Below are positions 12,790 through 23,362 of a DNA stretch of 64,000 nt, piece after piece. This DNA is from Malus domestica (taxonomy: Eukaryota; Streptophyta; Magnoliopsida; Rosales; Rosaceae), in NCBI RefSeq assembly GCF_042453785.1, contig NC_091671.1, positions 38,083,001-38,147,000 on the forward strand. The letters are read 5' to 3'. Numbering within the stretch: the stretch's first letter is position 1; each line of letters begins with the position of its first letter. Below the pieces are notes generated by a model, which worked only from the letters and a program-made list of their open reading frames with translations, was not told the DNA's origin and did no database searches. The position numbers and the translations under genes are program-made.

Positions 12790-13769
12790 TTGCTGAGAGC
12801 TTCTTCATAGCCAGTGGCGGCGAATAAACTGAACCACAGAAAACCCAGCCTCAACCTTCACTCCCGCCGCCAGCCTCCGCCGTTTCTCTCTCTCTCTCTT
12901 CCTTCTCTTTGCTCTATTGGGTCGGTGACTCCTAAACGTCATCTGAAACTGAAGGAGCTTGCTTTTCTCTATCTCAAGGTTCGCTCGTTTCCTTTTGTTC
13001 CACAAGTTGATTTGCAAAGTGTTTTAGGTTTATACGAGTAATTAAATGCTATCATATGTGCTTTTAATTGGGTTTTGTCTTCAACTGAGTAAATTGCAAT
13101 GGATGCTTATAGCTGAGCTGCAATCAGTTGATTGTAATCTTTGTTTGGACTGCTGAGGATGTAGAGAGAGAGAGGGAGAGAGAGAGAGAGGGGGGGGGGG
13201 TATAACCTTTAATATTTTGGCAGAAGAATGTTGAAGACGAAGAATTCTGTGCAAGAGATTGTGTGTTTTGGTCTGAAGGCTCGAGTGGTTAAAAGTTTAG
13301 TCTCACACCTCAGTCTTTGTGTTGAATAATGTAAAAAGTCACACATCGGAATTTAGAATAAGTTCATAGAAAACTCCGGGATACATCGGACGGGGTAAAA
13401 ATGGTATCTTTCTCATCCCCAAACCCATAGAGCTCAGCTTGTTCCAATTTTGTGGCGTTTAGAGAGGGAGTTTCAGATACCTAGGATAAAGGTTCCGGAT
13501 CTGGGTTTTGGGTGTTGCAGCATTCAAAAGTGGTAACCTTTATAGTGTTCTTTTTTGTTGAGTCCTTATGGTTGCATGAAAATTTGGTCCATCCAATCTG
13601 AACCCATTATGTAAAGCTAGAAATTTTATTGGTTTGTAAAAACATTGAGATGGTTGGTTTGGTTTTGGGTAGTCATGCAGAAAGCAAAAAAGGTGTTTGT
13701 TTATGTTCTGTTTAGCTGAATCGTTTGCATGAATTTTTTGTTCAGGAAATCTGAACCCAGTTATTTTCC
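12790..13769 (+). other. 5' leader and leader intron of Bud32
   Basis: A GC- and CT-rich segment reaching about 12977 ends in ctatctcaag followed by gttcgctcg, a plausible splice donor. An acceptor ttgttcag lies at 13737-13744, only 25 bases before the start codon. This suggests a non-coding first exon and a leader intron of about 770 bases. The intron carries a (GA)n tract and a G-run. Confidence 0.5.
13163..13201. repeat. (GA)n microsatellite plus G11 run
   Basis: GA/GGGA repeats run directly into about eleven Gs, inside the presumed leader intron of the Bud32 gene. Confidence 0.85.
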
Positions 13770-15170
<1,401 letters not shown>

Positions 15171-15439
15171 GCGCTGCTTCAACTATCATTCACATCAGGA
15201 TAAGCAAAAGGAGTATTTGCAGGGCGACACGCAACAGTACACTCGTTATCTTCGTGTAATGTTTAGCTGTAACTTGCAAGTTATGAACATGTATTCCGAC
15301 TTTGAATTCAGTAGTAATTTATGTCTAGAGTGCATGTCCTTGACATCTAAATTATAGAAAGTTGTGTGTTCGAATTTTTTTCCCTGTTCGAATGTCCATA
15401 TTTTGAATCGTACCTCGAATTTCATGTCATACATCAGTC
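15171..15439. other. 3' region of Bud32
   Basis: Probable 3' UTR of the Bud32 gene and AT-rich spacer, directly before the relic gene pieces that start near 15440. No gene is supported. Confidence 0.4.
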
Positions 15440-15655
15440 CTATTGTAAAGGGCAACACTATTGCAAAAGTCAGCCGTCGGCAGTGGCGGCGGCGGATGTG
15501 ATGTACAGCGATTTTGAAGGCACTTCTGCGACGGAGGAGGCGATTAAACTCAACTGCGACCAAGTTTCGGGTGGCTGACGTAACATTGCGATGGATGAGA
15601 TTAATATAATGTCAGCGGTGGCCCGCGGAACTTATGTCGGCACTACAGTGCAATA
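15440..15655 (+). pseudogene. polygalacturonase (GH28) last-exon relic, copy R0
   Basis: The translation reads VMYSDFEGTSATEEAIKLNC, then DQVSGG, MDEINIMSAV and GTYVGTTV. This matches the C-terminal block of plant GH28 polygalacturonases (variants of DVxYxxxxGTSATExAIxLxC followed by a second cysteine segment). The catalytic NTD, DD and RIK blocks lie in earlier exons and are absent here. A stop interrupts the piece where the second cysteine is expected (GG then TGA), and the CNNANGT part seen in the other two copies is missing, so it is broken. Two further copies lie at 44745-44990 and 55080-55325. The family assignment rests on motif recall. Confidence 0.65.
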
Positions 15656-15714
15656 AGTGCCTTGTCTAAAGAGTTCTGCGACGGAGCCTACGACCAATGA
15701 CACCATCTACACCG

Positions 15715-16119
15715 GAAACTAGCGCTCTGCCTGTACCAATCCTACCACTGCCATCGCCACCACTTGTACAGGTAATGCCACTGCCGTCACCGCCACTTGT
15801 ACCAATCTCTGCCACAGCCGTCACTGCCACCTGTACCAATCATTAGTCTGCCACCGCCATTGCCGTACCAATCATTATTCTGCCATCGCCACCACCGGCA
15901 CCAGTCATACCACCACTCTCATTGCCATCAATCACCCAGATATCATGCCACCGTCGCCACCACCACTGCCAATCATGCAATTGCTGGCACCACCAGTGCA
16001 AATCACACCGCCGTCGCAACGAATCATGCCACCACAGCCAACTAAACCACCTGTGCCACCGGCGGAGGGACTTGACATCGCAGGGGCCCCAGGAGAGGCT
16101 GGCGAGGTAGATATGTAGT
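15715..16119 (+). pseudogene. decayed proline-rich coding stretch
   Basis: Repeats built from CCACCG, CCACTG and ACCAATC units translate into proline-rich pieces such as LPLPSPPLVQVMPLPSPPLV and, near the end, PPSQRIMPPQPTKPPVPP, finishing with GAPGEAGEVDM and a stop at 16119. No single frame stays open through the whole stretch; it changes at least twice. It directly follows the polygalacturonase relic and is not present in the other two copies. It may be the tail of the same ancestral gene or a cell-wall-protein-like sequence brought in separately. Confidence 0.4.
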
Positions 16120-16427
16120 ACTTCGAGCTCCTGGCAGTGCTAAATTGCTAATCTACATATAAACTACTAATACCATGATTCACTCTTAAGTCTTGACACT
16201 AAAATGGTTTGAGGGATCTCTTTGTTATCGAATTTCTAATGCAACAAGCAAATGATTTTGTTTTACACACTTTTGGTTTCGTACACATTTTTCTTTATTT
16301 TTTGACAACTAAATTGAACAAATTTAACAAAAATAATGATCATGATTAAACATGAGTAACGAGCATGTTTATCATTTTCTTGGTAAAATTACCAAGAAAC
16401 AAAAGTTTTGGCAAGAAGTGCTTCACG

Positions 16428-17218
16428 TAGTGGTGGGCACTTGGAATTGAAAAACGGTTTGGTTTCGATTTTGGCTTTTGAAAACCGCATCACAAATATA
16501 GAAAGAACTTTTAATTGAATAACCATAGTAGATGTTATGTTTTAATTAGGTTTTTGTTACAATCCATACATTTAAATAGTTGTTTCCTGCTCAGTGCGGC
16601 TCTCGGTCTCATTTGGCATTGGGGACAAAACATTTTTCATAATATTGGGGACAAAACATTTTCATAATATTGGTTCTTGTGTATGCATGTAAATTATATT
16701 CAGATATGTATGCTTTTTGTCCTCAATTGCTCTGTTTGGGCTATTATTACTTTTCTTAGGGTGCGATGACAGGTTCTGGGTAAGATACTGAAGACTTCAA
16801 TTTTGGTTTTTTTTTGGTGATGAATGTGAAATGGTAAAAGATATTGACTAGGGTACCTTAATTTGTAAAAAATGGTTTATTTTGGTTGAAAATATTTTGG
16901 TATAAAATGATAGAAGTGTATCAATTTGTTTCATTGTTATTTACTCAAATTCTATCTAATTTGGTTAGGCCTTTTCTAATATTTATGTGAGAGAGCGTAG
17001 AGAGAGAGAGGATGACAACGAGATTTTTTTTCATTCTGTATGTAAATGGTTTGAAAATCAAACCAAAACCATTTGAAACCGCACTGAATTGAACCAAATG
17101 GTTTGATTTCATTTCAGTTTTGACTTTAAAACCGCACTGAACCGAACCGTAAAAAATTACGATTTTGGTTTTCATTTCACTCAAAACCGTACCAAACCAA
17201 ACCATACTTATCCAGCTA
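16428..17218. mobile_element. hAT-like non-autonomous insertion, about 790 bp
   Basis: Both ends are rich in aaaccg/cggttt and accaaacc motifs in opposite orientation (16450-16490 and 17045-17215), the subterminal style of many plant hAT elements. The left end tagtggtggg and the right end (reverse complement tagctggata) match loosely. The sister copies of the surrounding DNA (45530-45580) lack this piece, which supports an insertion. No clean 8-bp duplication is visible, so the ends may be off by some bases. Confidence 0.5.
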
Positions 17219-17239
17219 AAACGAAAAAAGTATGATTCT

Positions 17240-17565
17240 TTCTTTTCAAAATCTCACTCCCCTCCAATTCCCACATATTTGAACGGTCAAATTAAAGGCC
17301 CAAATCAAATTTATTCAGAGGACTAAACCCAATGTTGAAGCCCAACTCAATCATCCAAATGCTCGATACAACTCAGGCAACAAAGTTCTGCTAGCTTGCC
17401 CTAAAACGACAGTATATATTCAGATTTATAACCCTATAGAAGGGCTTTTAAGTTTCTGTTCCGCCTCTTTGGAAGCCATTCATTTTCCAGAAACCTTCTT
17501 CCTCGTCTGCAATTCCATTTCCTGACCAGAAATTAAAAGGAAAAACTTTCTCCATCTTATTATCT
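17240..17565 (+). promoter_or_regulatory. promoter-like region of the acidic-exon gene, copy R0
   Basis: This stretch is shared with 45580-45903 and 55630-55955. It has a TATA-like tatatatt (17413-17420) and, just after it, accctata; the sister copies have accctaaagaagg, similar to the telo-box (aaccctaa) common in genes for growth and translation. The leader then runs to an ATG at 17566. Conservation among three copies and this layout suggest a real promoter of an ancestral gene. Confidence 0.45.
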
Positions 17566-17673
17566 ATGTCGACTTCATGTACTGATTCGTCAACCGAGTC
17601 AGATGATGAGGACGGGAGTGCAATGACTTGTCTCACAAAAATATGGGATTTGGTGGCATCGGTAATTAAATAG
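17566..17673 (+). pseudogene. acidic first exon of unknown gene, copy R0
   Basis: Translates to MSTSCTDSSTESDDEDGSAM and ends IWDLVASVIK. In the two sister copies the exon is also 36 codons long and ends with a glutamine codon CAG directly before a gtgaaa splice donor. Here that codon is TAG, so the exon ends in a stop, and the part after DDEDG differs by small changes. The downstream sequence diverges and no second exon is recognisable. I do not know the gene family. Confidence 0.45.
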
Positions 17674-17867
17674 GTGAAGTTCACTTTTCAATCATAGATT
17701 TACATTTCTCTAATTTATTTTTACAGATTTGTTTGGTATTTAGATTGACTGTATGTTGTTACAACTTCTTGCAAGAGCAAATGTGGAATTGGGAACAAAA
17801 TTTTAGTTTGTTCTAGAATATCAAGGTTAAGACGAATGGGGACATTGGATGGTATTTCTGTGTTTTA

Positions 17868-17870
<3 letters not shown>

Positions 17871-17914
<44 letters not shown>
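17871..17914. repeat. (AT)n microsatellite
   Basis: About 22 uninterrupted AT units followed by ttattttt. Confidence 0.95.
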
Positions 17915-17918
<4 letters not shown>

Positions 17919-17944
17919 TTTTATTTTCTTACATATAAACTACT

Positions 17945-18740
17945 TCTAGATTAACCAAGGCTCCATGACAACTGGGCTTATTGTCCTAAAAACAGATCTG
18001 ATATTATTGTTTGTGGACAGAGCGCTAACATAATTTATGTTTTATTCTACATAATGACAGAAAACGAATAAAAAGCAGGACAACAAAAAAATCTGTATCT
18101 TCATTTTTTCATCTTTGTAAGTGTCAAACAGTTCTGTTTACAAAAATTTGTGTTTGTGTGATTTAATAAATATTTTGTAAATTTCATTAACTTTCATAAA
18201 TAATGTTTAGTGTTTTGGTTTAGTTTAGGAAATAATGTTACTTATTGATTAAGATTCATAAATAAATGTATGTTGATGGTTCAGAATAGCATGGAGATAG
18301 AAAAAAAAACAAGAGTGATCAGGAGGATAATGACCAAATATTGAAGAGAGTCTAACAAGATAATGTGGAAAAAGTTGGAAAGATCTTCATATTGATCAAG
18401 CATTACTTCCACTCTAGCTTGGTAATTTGGGTCATTAAAGATGGCAAAAATGACACTATAATTCTAAACTACCAAGGATATATGGTAATATATACCAATA
18501 CTTTGATCATGTTGTGCAAGTGGTAAGAACAAAACCATAACTCAATTATAAACTATATTCTTATGCAATCAAACTTCATAATACAATTTCATTTTTGTTT
18601 TTTATGTTATTTTTATTTATTTATGATTTGTTTTGGCAGAGATAAAATAGAAATAATTTACAAAGATTTCAAAGATGACAGCAACCTCACAATAGAAATT
18701 CAAAGATGTTTGACTTGTGCACAACAAAATGATGACTCGT
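17945..18740 (+). pseudogene. duplicated middle exons of the Ulp1-like gene
   Basis: This segment parallels 19497-20665 of the intact-looking Ulp1-like gene downstream. It has the ttgtggacagagcg block, the atggagatagaaaa exon, the conserved ttccactctagcttggta (FH..LV) region and the agatgtttgacttgtgca (RCLTCAQQ) exon in the same order. It is more decayed, with stops early in the first block and small length changes. It lacks the last, cysteine-bearing exon. It looks like a direct duplication of the gene's middle part. Confidence 0.6.
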
Positions 18741-19017
18741 AAGTACAAACAACAAATTAATCTCTATATTTTTTCAATCAAATTTATACATTCAAACACA
18801 TAAAAACCTTGAAAATCATATATACAAACACAAGACACATTCTTGAAAAATATGGTATAACTTTACAGTTTGCAAAATAATGTCATAACCAGTTTCAGAA
18901 AGACACTGTCACTGCAAAAGGAACATCTGCAGTTCAACAAGATGTTCAAATGCAGACTCCAACATCAAGGATCCTGAAAAGTAAGGAAAAGAGACTGCCA
19001 AAAAGAAGACGAGAACA

Positions 19018-21658
19018 ATGGTAAAAAATATTCGAAAGAGGGATGATTGTAAACCAAATGTCGATCCACAGTATGATTATATCCCAATCCAAAGAAAACA
19101 AAAGAAGGCAAATTACATATATGTTGTGAGTGACAGTGAAAGCCTTTCAATTGTTCCGTTAGAAAGCCAATCGTTGGAACCAATAATTGAGAAAGGAAAG
19201 GAGGAGCCAAAGGTTGAATCACCATTGAATCCAATTGCTAAAGAAATAGCAAACAAACTTGCAAAGAAGGCTACAAAGCAAAAGCTTAACAAACGGTATC
19301 ATCTACCTACATCAACAAGGGTGTACAAGTTACTTGAAGATGAGACAAAAGAAAAATTCAAGGAATATTACATACAAGAGAAAATGTAAGTTTACATTAT
19401 TAATCATAACTTAATACATGTATACACACACGTACACATATATATATACATAGATATATAATGCGTTTTATTATCTGATACAGAGATTACTTCTGGATGC
19501 AACCAAGGCAAGGATCCATGGCGACTGAGCTTGTTGTCCTAAAAACAGATATGACGTCATTGTTTGTGGATGGAGCAATCGACGCCAACATAATTGATGC
19601 TTCGTTATACACAATGGCAGAAAACAAATCAAAAATAGGGCAACAACAAAATCTGTATCTTCCTTCATTCATCTTTGTAAGTGCCAAACAGTTTTGTTTA
19701 CAAAAAAGTGGTTTTCTAGTTCATTGTGATAAATAGTTCATTTTGATATATAGTTCAGTTTTTTAAGTACCAAACAGTTTTGTTTACAAAAAAGTGTGCC
19801 AAACAGTTTGCTTTGGTAAAAAAGTGTGGCTTTCTAGTTCATTGTGATAAATAGTTCATTTTGATATATAGTTCATTTTGATATATAGTTTAGTTTGCTT
19901 TGGTAACAAAGTGTGGTTTTCTAGTTCACTTTGCTAAATAGCTCACTTTGATATTAGTTCAATTTGCTTTGGTAATAAAGTATGGTTTTCTAGTTCACTT
20001 TGCTAAATAGTTCACTTTGATATTAGTTCAGTTTGCTTTGTATACTTGCCTCCTACAAAAGGCTTTGCATTCACTTTAAAACTTTAAATGTGTATTCTCG
20101 GTTCAGAATAATATGGAGATTGAAAAAAAAATGTGTATTCTTGGTTTAGTTTAAGAATTAGTGTTACTTATTAATTAAGATTAATAAATAAATGTGTATT
20201 CTTGGTACAGAATGATATGGAGATTGAAAAAAGCAAGAGTGATCAAAAGCACATTGACCAAACATTGAAGACAGTTTTACAAGATAATGTGGATAAAGTC
20301 GAAAATGTCTTCATACTAATCAAGCATTACTTCCACTTCGGCTTGGTAGTTTGGGACATTAAAAATGGAAAAATGACACACTACAATTTCAAACTACCGA
20401 GGGTACATGGGCATACAGACCAATACTTTGATCATGCTGTGTAAGTGGTAAGAACAAAACTATAACTCAATTACAAACTATATTCTTATGCTGATAGGAA
20501 AAATCAAACTTCATAATACAATTTCTTTTTTTCTTTTTTATGTTATTTTTATTTGTTTTAGCAGAGAGACAAAATAGAAGCATTTTACAAAGATTTCAAA
20601 GGAGACAACAACCTCACAATAGATATTCAAAGATGCTTAACTTGCGCACAACAAAAGGATGACTCGTAAGTACACACAACAAGTTGATCTTTATACTTTT
20701 CAATCAAATTTATACATTCAAACATATAAGAAGGACCATGAAAATCATATATACAAACACAAGACTCGTACTTGAAAAAAAGTTTGCAGTTTGCAAAATA
20801 ATGTCATAAGAAGTTTCAGAAATAGTTGATTTTTCACTCTTTACATTTTACGAAACAGTATTACAAATTAACAAATAGTTCATTTCTTCAGTAATTATAT
20901 GTCATCTAACTACAAATATATGGAATGAGACACAGAAAACAAAGTCATTCTAGGAAAATATACTATAAATTTAGACTTTAAAAAATAGTGTCATAATATA
21001 GTTTCAGAAATAGTTCTGTTTGCATAACAGTGTTACGAACAAGAAATAGTTCCATTTTTTTCAATACTTATATGTTGTCTAATTAAATTATATGCAAAAT
21101 AAAACACAAAAAATAAAAATAAAAAATCATTATGGTAAAAAAATAGGGAACTTTAACGAAAAGCTCCTGGTATTGTTCACTTTAACGAAAAAACACATTT
21201 TTACACTAAAAAAACACATTTTTACACTAAAAAGTCAATCCTGATACTATTCACTTTACCCTTTATTTTCTAATTTTCGTTAAAACTCAAAGTTTTCAAG
21301 CCATTTTCATTAGTTTTAGAAATACTTTCATTTTTCACTTTTAATATGTCATTGAATGTTATAATATGATCTCATTATCTGTCATACCTATTTGTTTTTC
21401 CATAAAAAAAAATGCAGATTGGATTGTGGCATATTTGTCATTCAATTTGCAAACCAAGTGCAAGAGGGCAAACCAATAGAAGCCACATTTGAGAAGGAAG
21501 AAGTATTTGCCAAAAGAGCTCAAATTGTAACTACACTTGTGAATCATGAGAATAGTTATGCAAATGGACTGAAGAAGATACTTGAAGACAGAAGACGACA
21601 AAATAAACATCGTCAATATGATGACATTCCTGATGAGGATTTTACTACATTAGCATGA
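19018..21658 (+). CDS. Ulp1-like (C48) SUMO-protease-domain protein
   Basis: Likely cysteine protease of the Ulp1/SENP clan, of the transposon-associated plant type. Five exons can be joined with GT-AG junctions and kept frame: 19018-19385, 19484-19676, 20211-20440, 20567-20665, then an exon starting near 21417 and ending at 21658. The first part is lysine-rich and charged. The protease core shows the region around VDGAIDANIIDASLY, YFHFGLVVWDIKNGKMTHYN (catalytic His in FHFG), the glutamine-bearing CAQQKDDS and LDCGIFVIQFANQ with the catalytic cysteine. The usual acidic triad residue (YDS in typical Ulp1) reads as YNF. The real N-terminus is uncertain; the ATG chosen starts the open exon. Intron 4 holds a MITE. 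It may be a stand-alone domesticated gene or the remnant of a third MULE. Confidence 0.6.
21147..21319 (-). mobile_element. MULE-type MITE, copy M1 (reverse)
   Basis: Reverse-oriented copy of the 150-bp family at 21934-22085 and 53537-53690. It begins ggaactttaacgaaaagctc and ends near cattagtttt. An internal 20-bp block (aaaacacatttttacactaa) is repeated once. It lies in the last intron of the Ulp1-like gene. Target duplication not clear. Confidence 0.65.
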
Positions 21659-21659
21659 G

Positions 21660-21933
21660 TTTTACAAATTACATTTTATATCAATGTACATCTACATATA
21701 AAACCCTGAGCTCAGGTGGGCTTGTATGCTGGTCCCTATCTCATACTTGCGTATTTTTATAATTTTTTTGCTCTAGGGGGCCTAACACCATTACTCATCT
21801 AAAGAAACCATGTAAAAATGAAAAAAAAGTAAAGTTTAGTATGAAGCCAATCAACTTCACATACCTGATTCTTTGAGTTATAACTTATAAGAATGAGAAC
21901 TATATTAAAAAATTTCACATGCTTACATTTTAA
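21660..21933. other. 3' flank of the Ulp1-like gene and left edge of MULE A
   Basis: AT-rich. From about 21880 it begins to align with the left part of the second MULE copy (30600 onward: gaactat, then ttaaaaaa), so the left edge of MULE A lies around here. No gene. Confidence 0.4.
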
Positions 21934-22085
21934 GGAAAACTAATGAAAATGACTTGAAAACTTTGAGTTTTAATGATAAGGACAAAATAAAGGGTAAAGT
22001 GAATAGTACCAGGATTGACCTTTTAGTGTAAAAATGTGGTTTTTCGTTAAAGTGAACAGTACCAGGAGCTTTTCGTTAAAGTTCC
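21934..22085 (+). mobile_element. 152-bp MULE-type MITE, copy M2
   Basis: Starts ggaaaactaatgaaaatg and ends cgttaaagttcc; the ends form an imperfect inverted repeat (ggaa...taa.gaaaa). It is flanked by an 11-bp direct repeat, ttacattttaa, at 21923-21933 and 22086-22096. Target duplications of 9-11 bp are typical of Mutator-like elements. The copy sits in the left part of MULE A, which in copy B is uninterrupted at the matching place. Confidence 0.85.
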
Positions 22086-22279
22086 TTACATTTTAACAGT
22101 TCCTTTTTGTTAAAGTTCCTTTTTATTATCCAAAGAATATAGTTACCAAATTAGATAAATTTATGCAAAACAAAAAACTAGATAACTTCTAGATAACTTA
22201 AATTGTTTTTGAAATACATGTACACACTATATCTAAAAAAATGAAAAATAACAGTTTTTTTTTTTTTCAGTTCCAAATC

Positions 22280-22560
22280 AGCACCCAAATTTCCCATCCT
22301 TCACGCATAATTAACGCCCAGCAAAAATCATCATTTCACTCTCGCACTAACTTCACTTTCTCTCCCTAACACCAACTTCCATTTTCACGCACAGATAAGC
22401 CATTCACGATGAAGAAACTGCATGCACTATAAAAAAAACCAGAAACCCAGCCCCCAGCTCAAATCATCCATCCTCATTTCCTGATTTCGTATATCATTCC
22501 AGTTCTTTTACGGATGAATTCACACAAATTTCAACTTCATTGAGCAACTTGGTCGCAAAA
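22280..22560 (+). promoter_or_regulatory. promoter-like region of the MULE A Ulp1-like gene
   Basis: Conserved between both MULE copies (matches 30815-31110). It contains a CT-rich block, a TATA-like actataaaaaaaa at 22426-22438 and a leader-like part (catccatcctcattt). It lies about 900 bases before the first conserved coding exon, so a leader intron is likely. Confidence 0.4.
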
Positions 22561-23362
22561 ATACCCAGAAAATAAACAAAAGGTAACAATCTTACAATTT
22601 TTCTCAACATATTTCACAAAATCATACGGTTCATTGTTTATATAACTAACATCTACTAGAATCAAGCATATAGAATAACATGCATCAACTTAAACAAAAC
22701 CCAGATTATACTATTTGCTTAAATTTATTTTGTTATTTACTCTCAGTACGAATCCATCACAGATTCACCAAAAAAAAGACTATTTACTAGCTAATCGTTC
22801 AATATATAAACATACATTATGCTATTACACGAACTAGTGTGATTCTCTATTTGTAATTTTTACATTTGAGTAAAATAGTTCACGATTTTTAAGTTTAATA
22901 AACACTGTTTACGAAATAGTTTACAATTAGTTTCATTTGTAAATAGAATTAAAATGTACGGAAATAGTAAAATCTGGGATGCATTCATGAACAAGTATAA
23001 ACATATGTTACGTTATTACACGAACTAGTGTGATTGTCTGTTAATAATTTGTACATTCAGTAAATAGTTTGTGTTTTTTAAAGTTTAAAAAATAGTGTTT
23101 ACGAAATAGTTTACAATTGATTCATTTATAAATAGAATTGCAATTTTTTCAGATCTTACACATAATACACCTCCTATTGTACATTTTTATTTCTAATTTA
23201 TTTAGTTATATGAATCTTATAAAGATTTATGCAGTTATAAAAATGTTTTCTATTTCTATAAATAGTAATTCACCTTGGTATGTTTTAGATATAATTGTGT
23301 ACTCATACTGATTTTTATTTATTTACAATCAAGTTGCATTCTAATAAAAACTATATTGACAG

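Noticed and set aside
13338-13348. gtcacacatcg, close to the plant snRNA upstream element (RTCCCACATCG)
   Set aside because: Ten of eleven positions match, but no TATA box at the required spacing and no U-snRNA-like sequence follows; the motif is also common in plant repeats.
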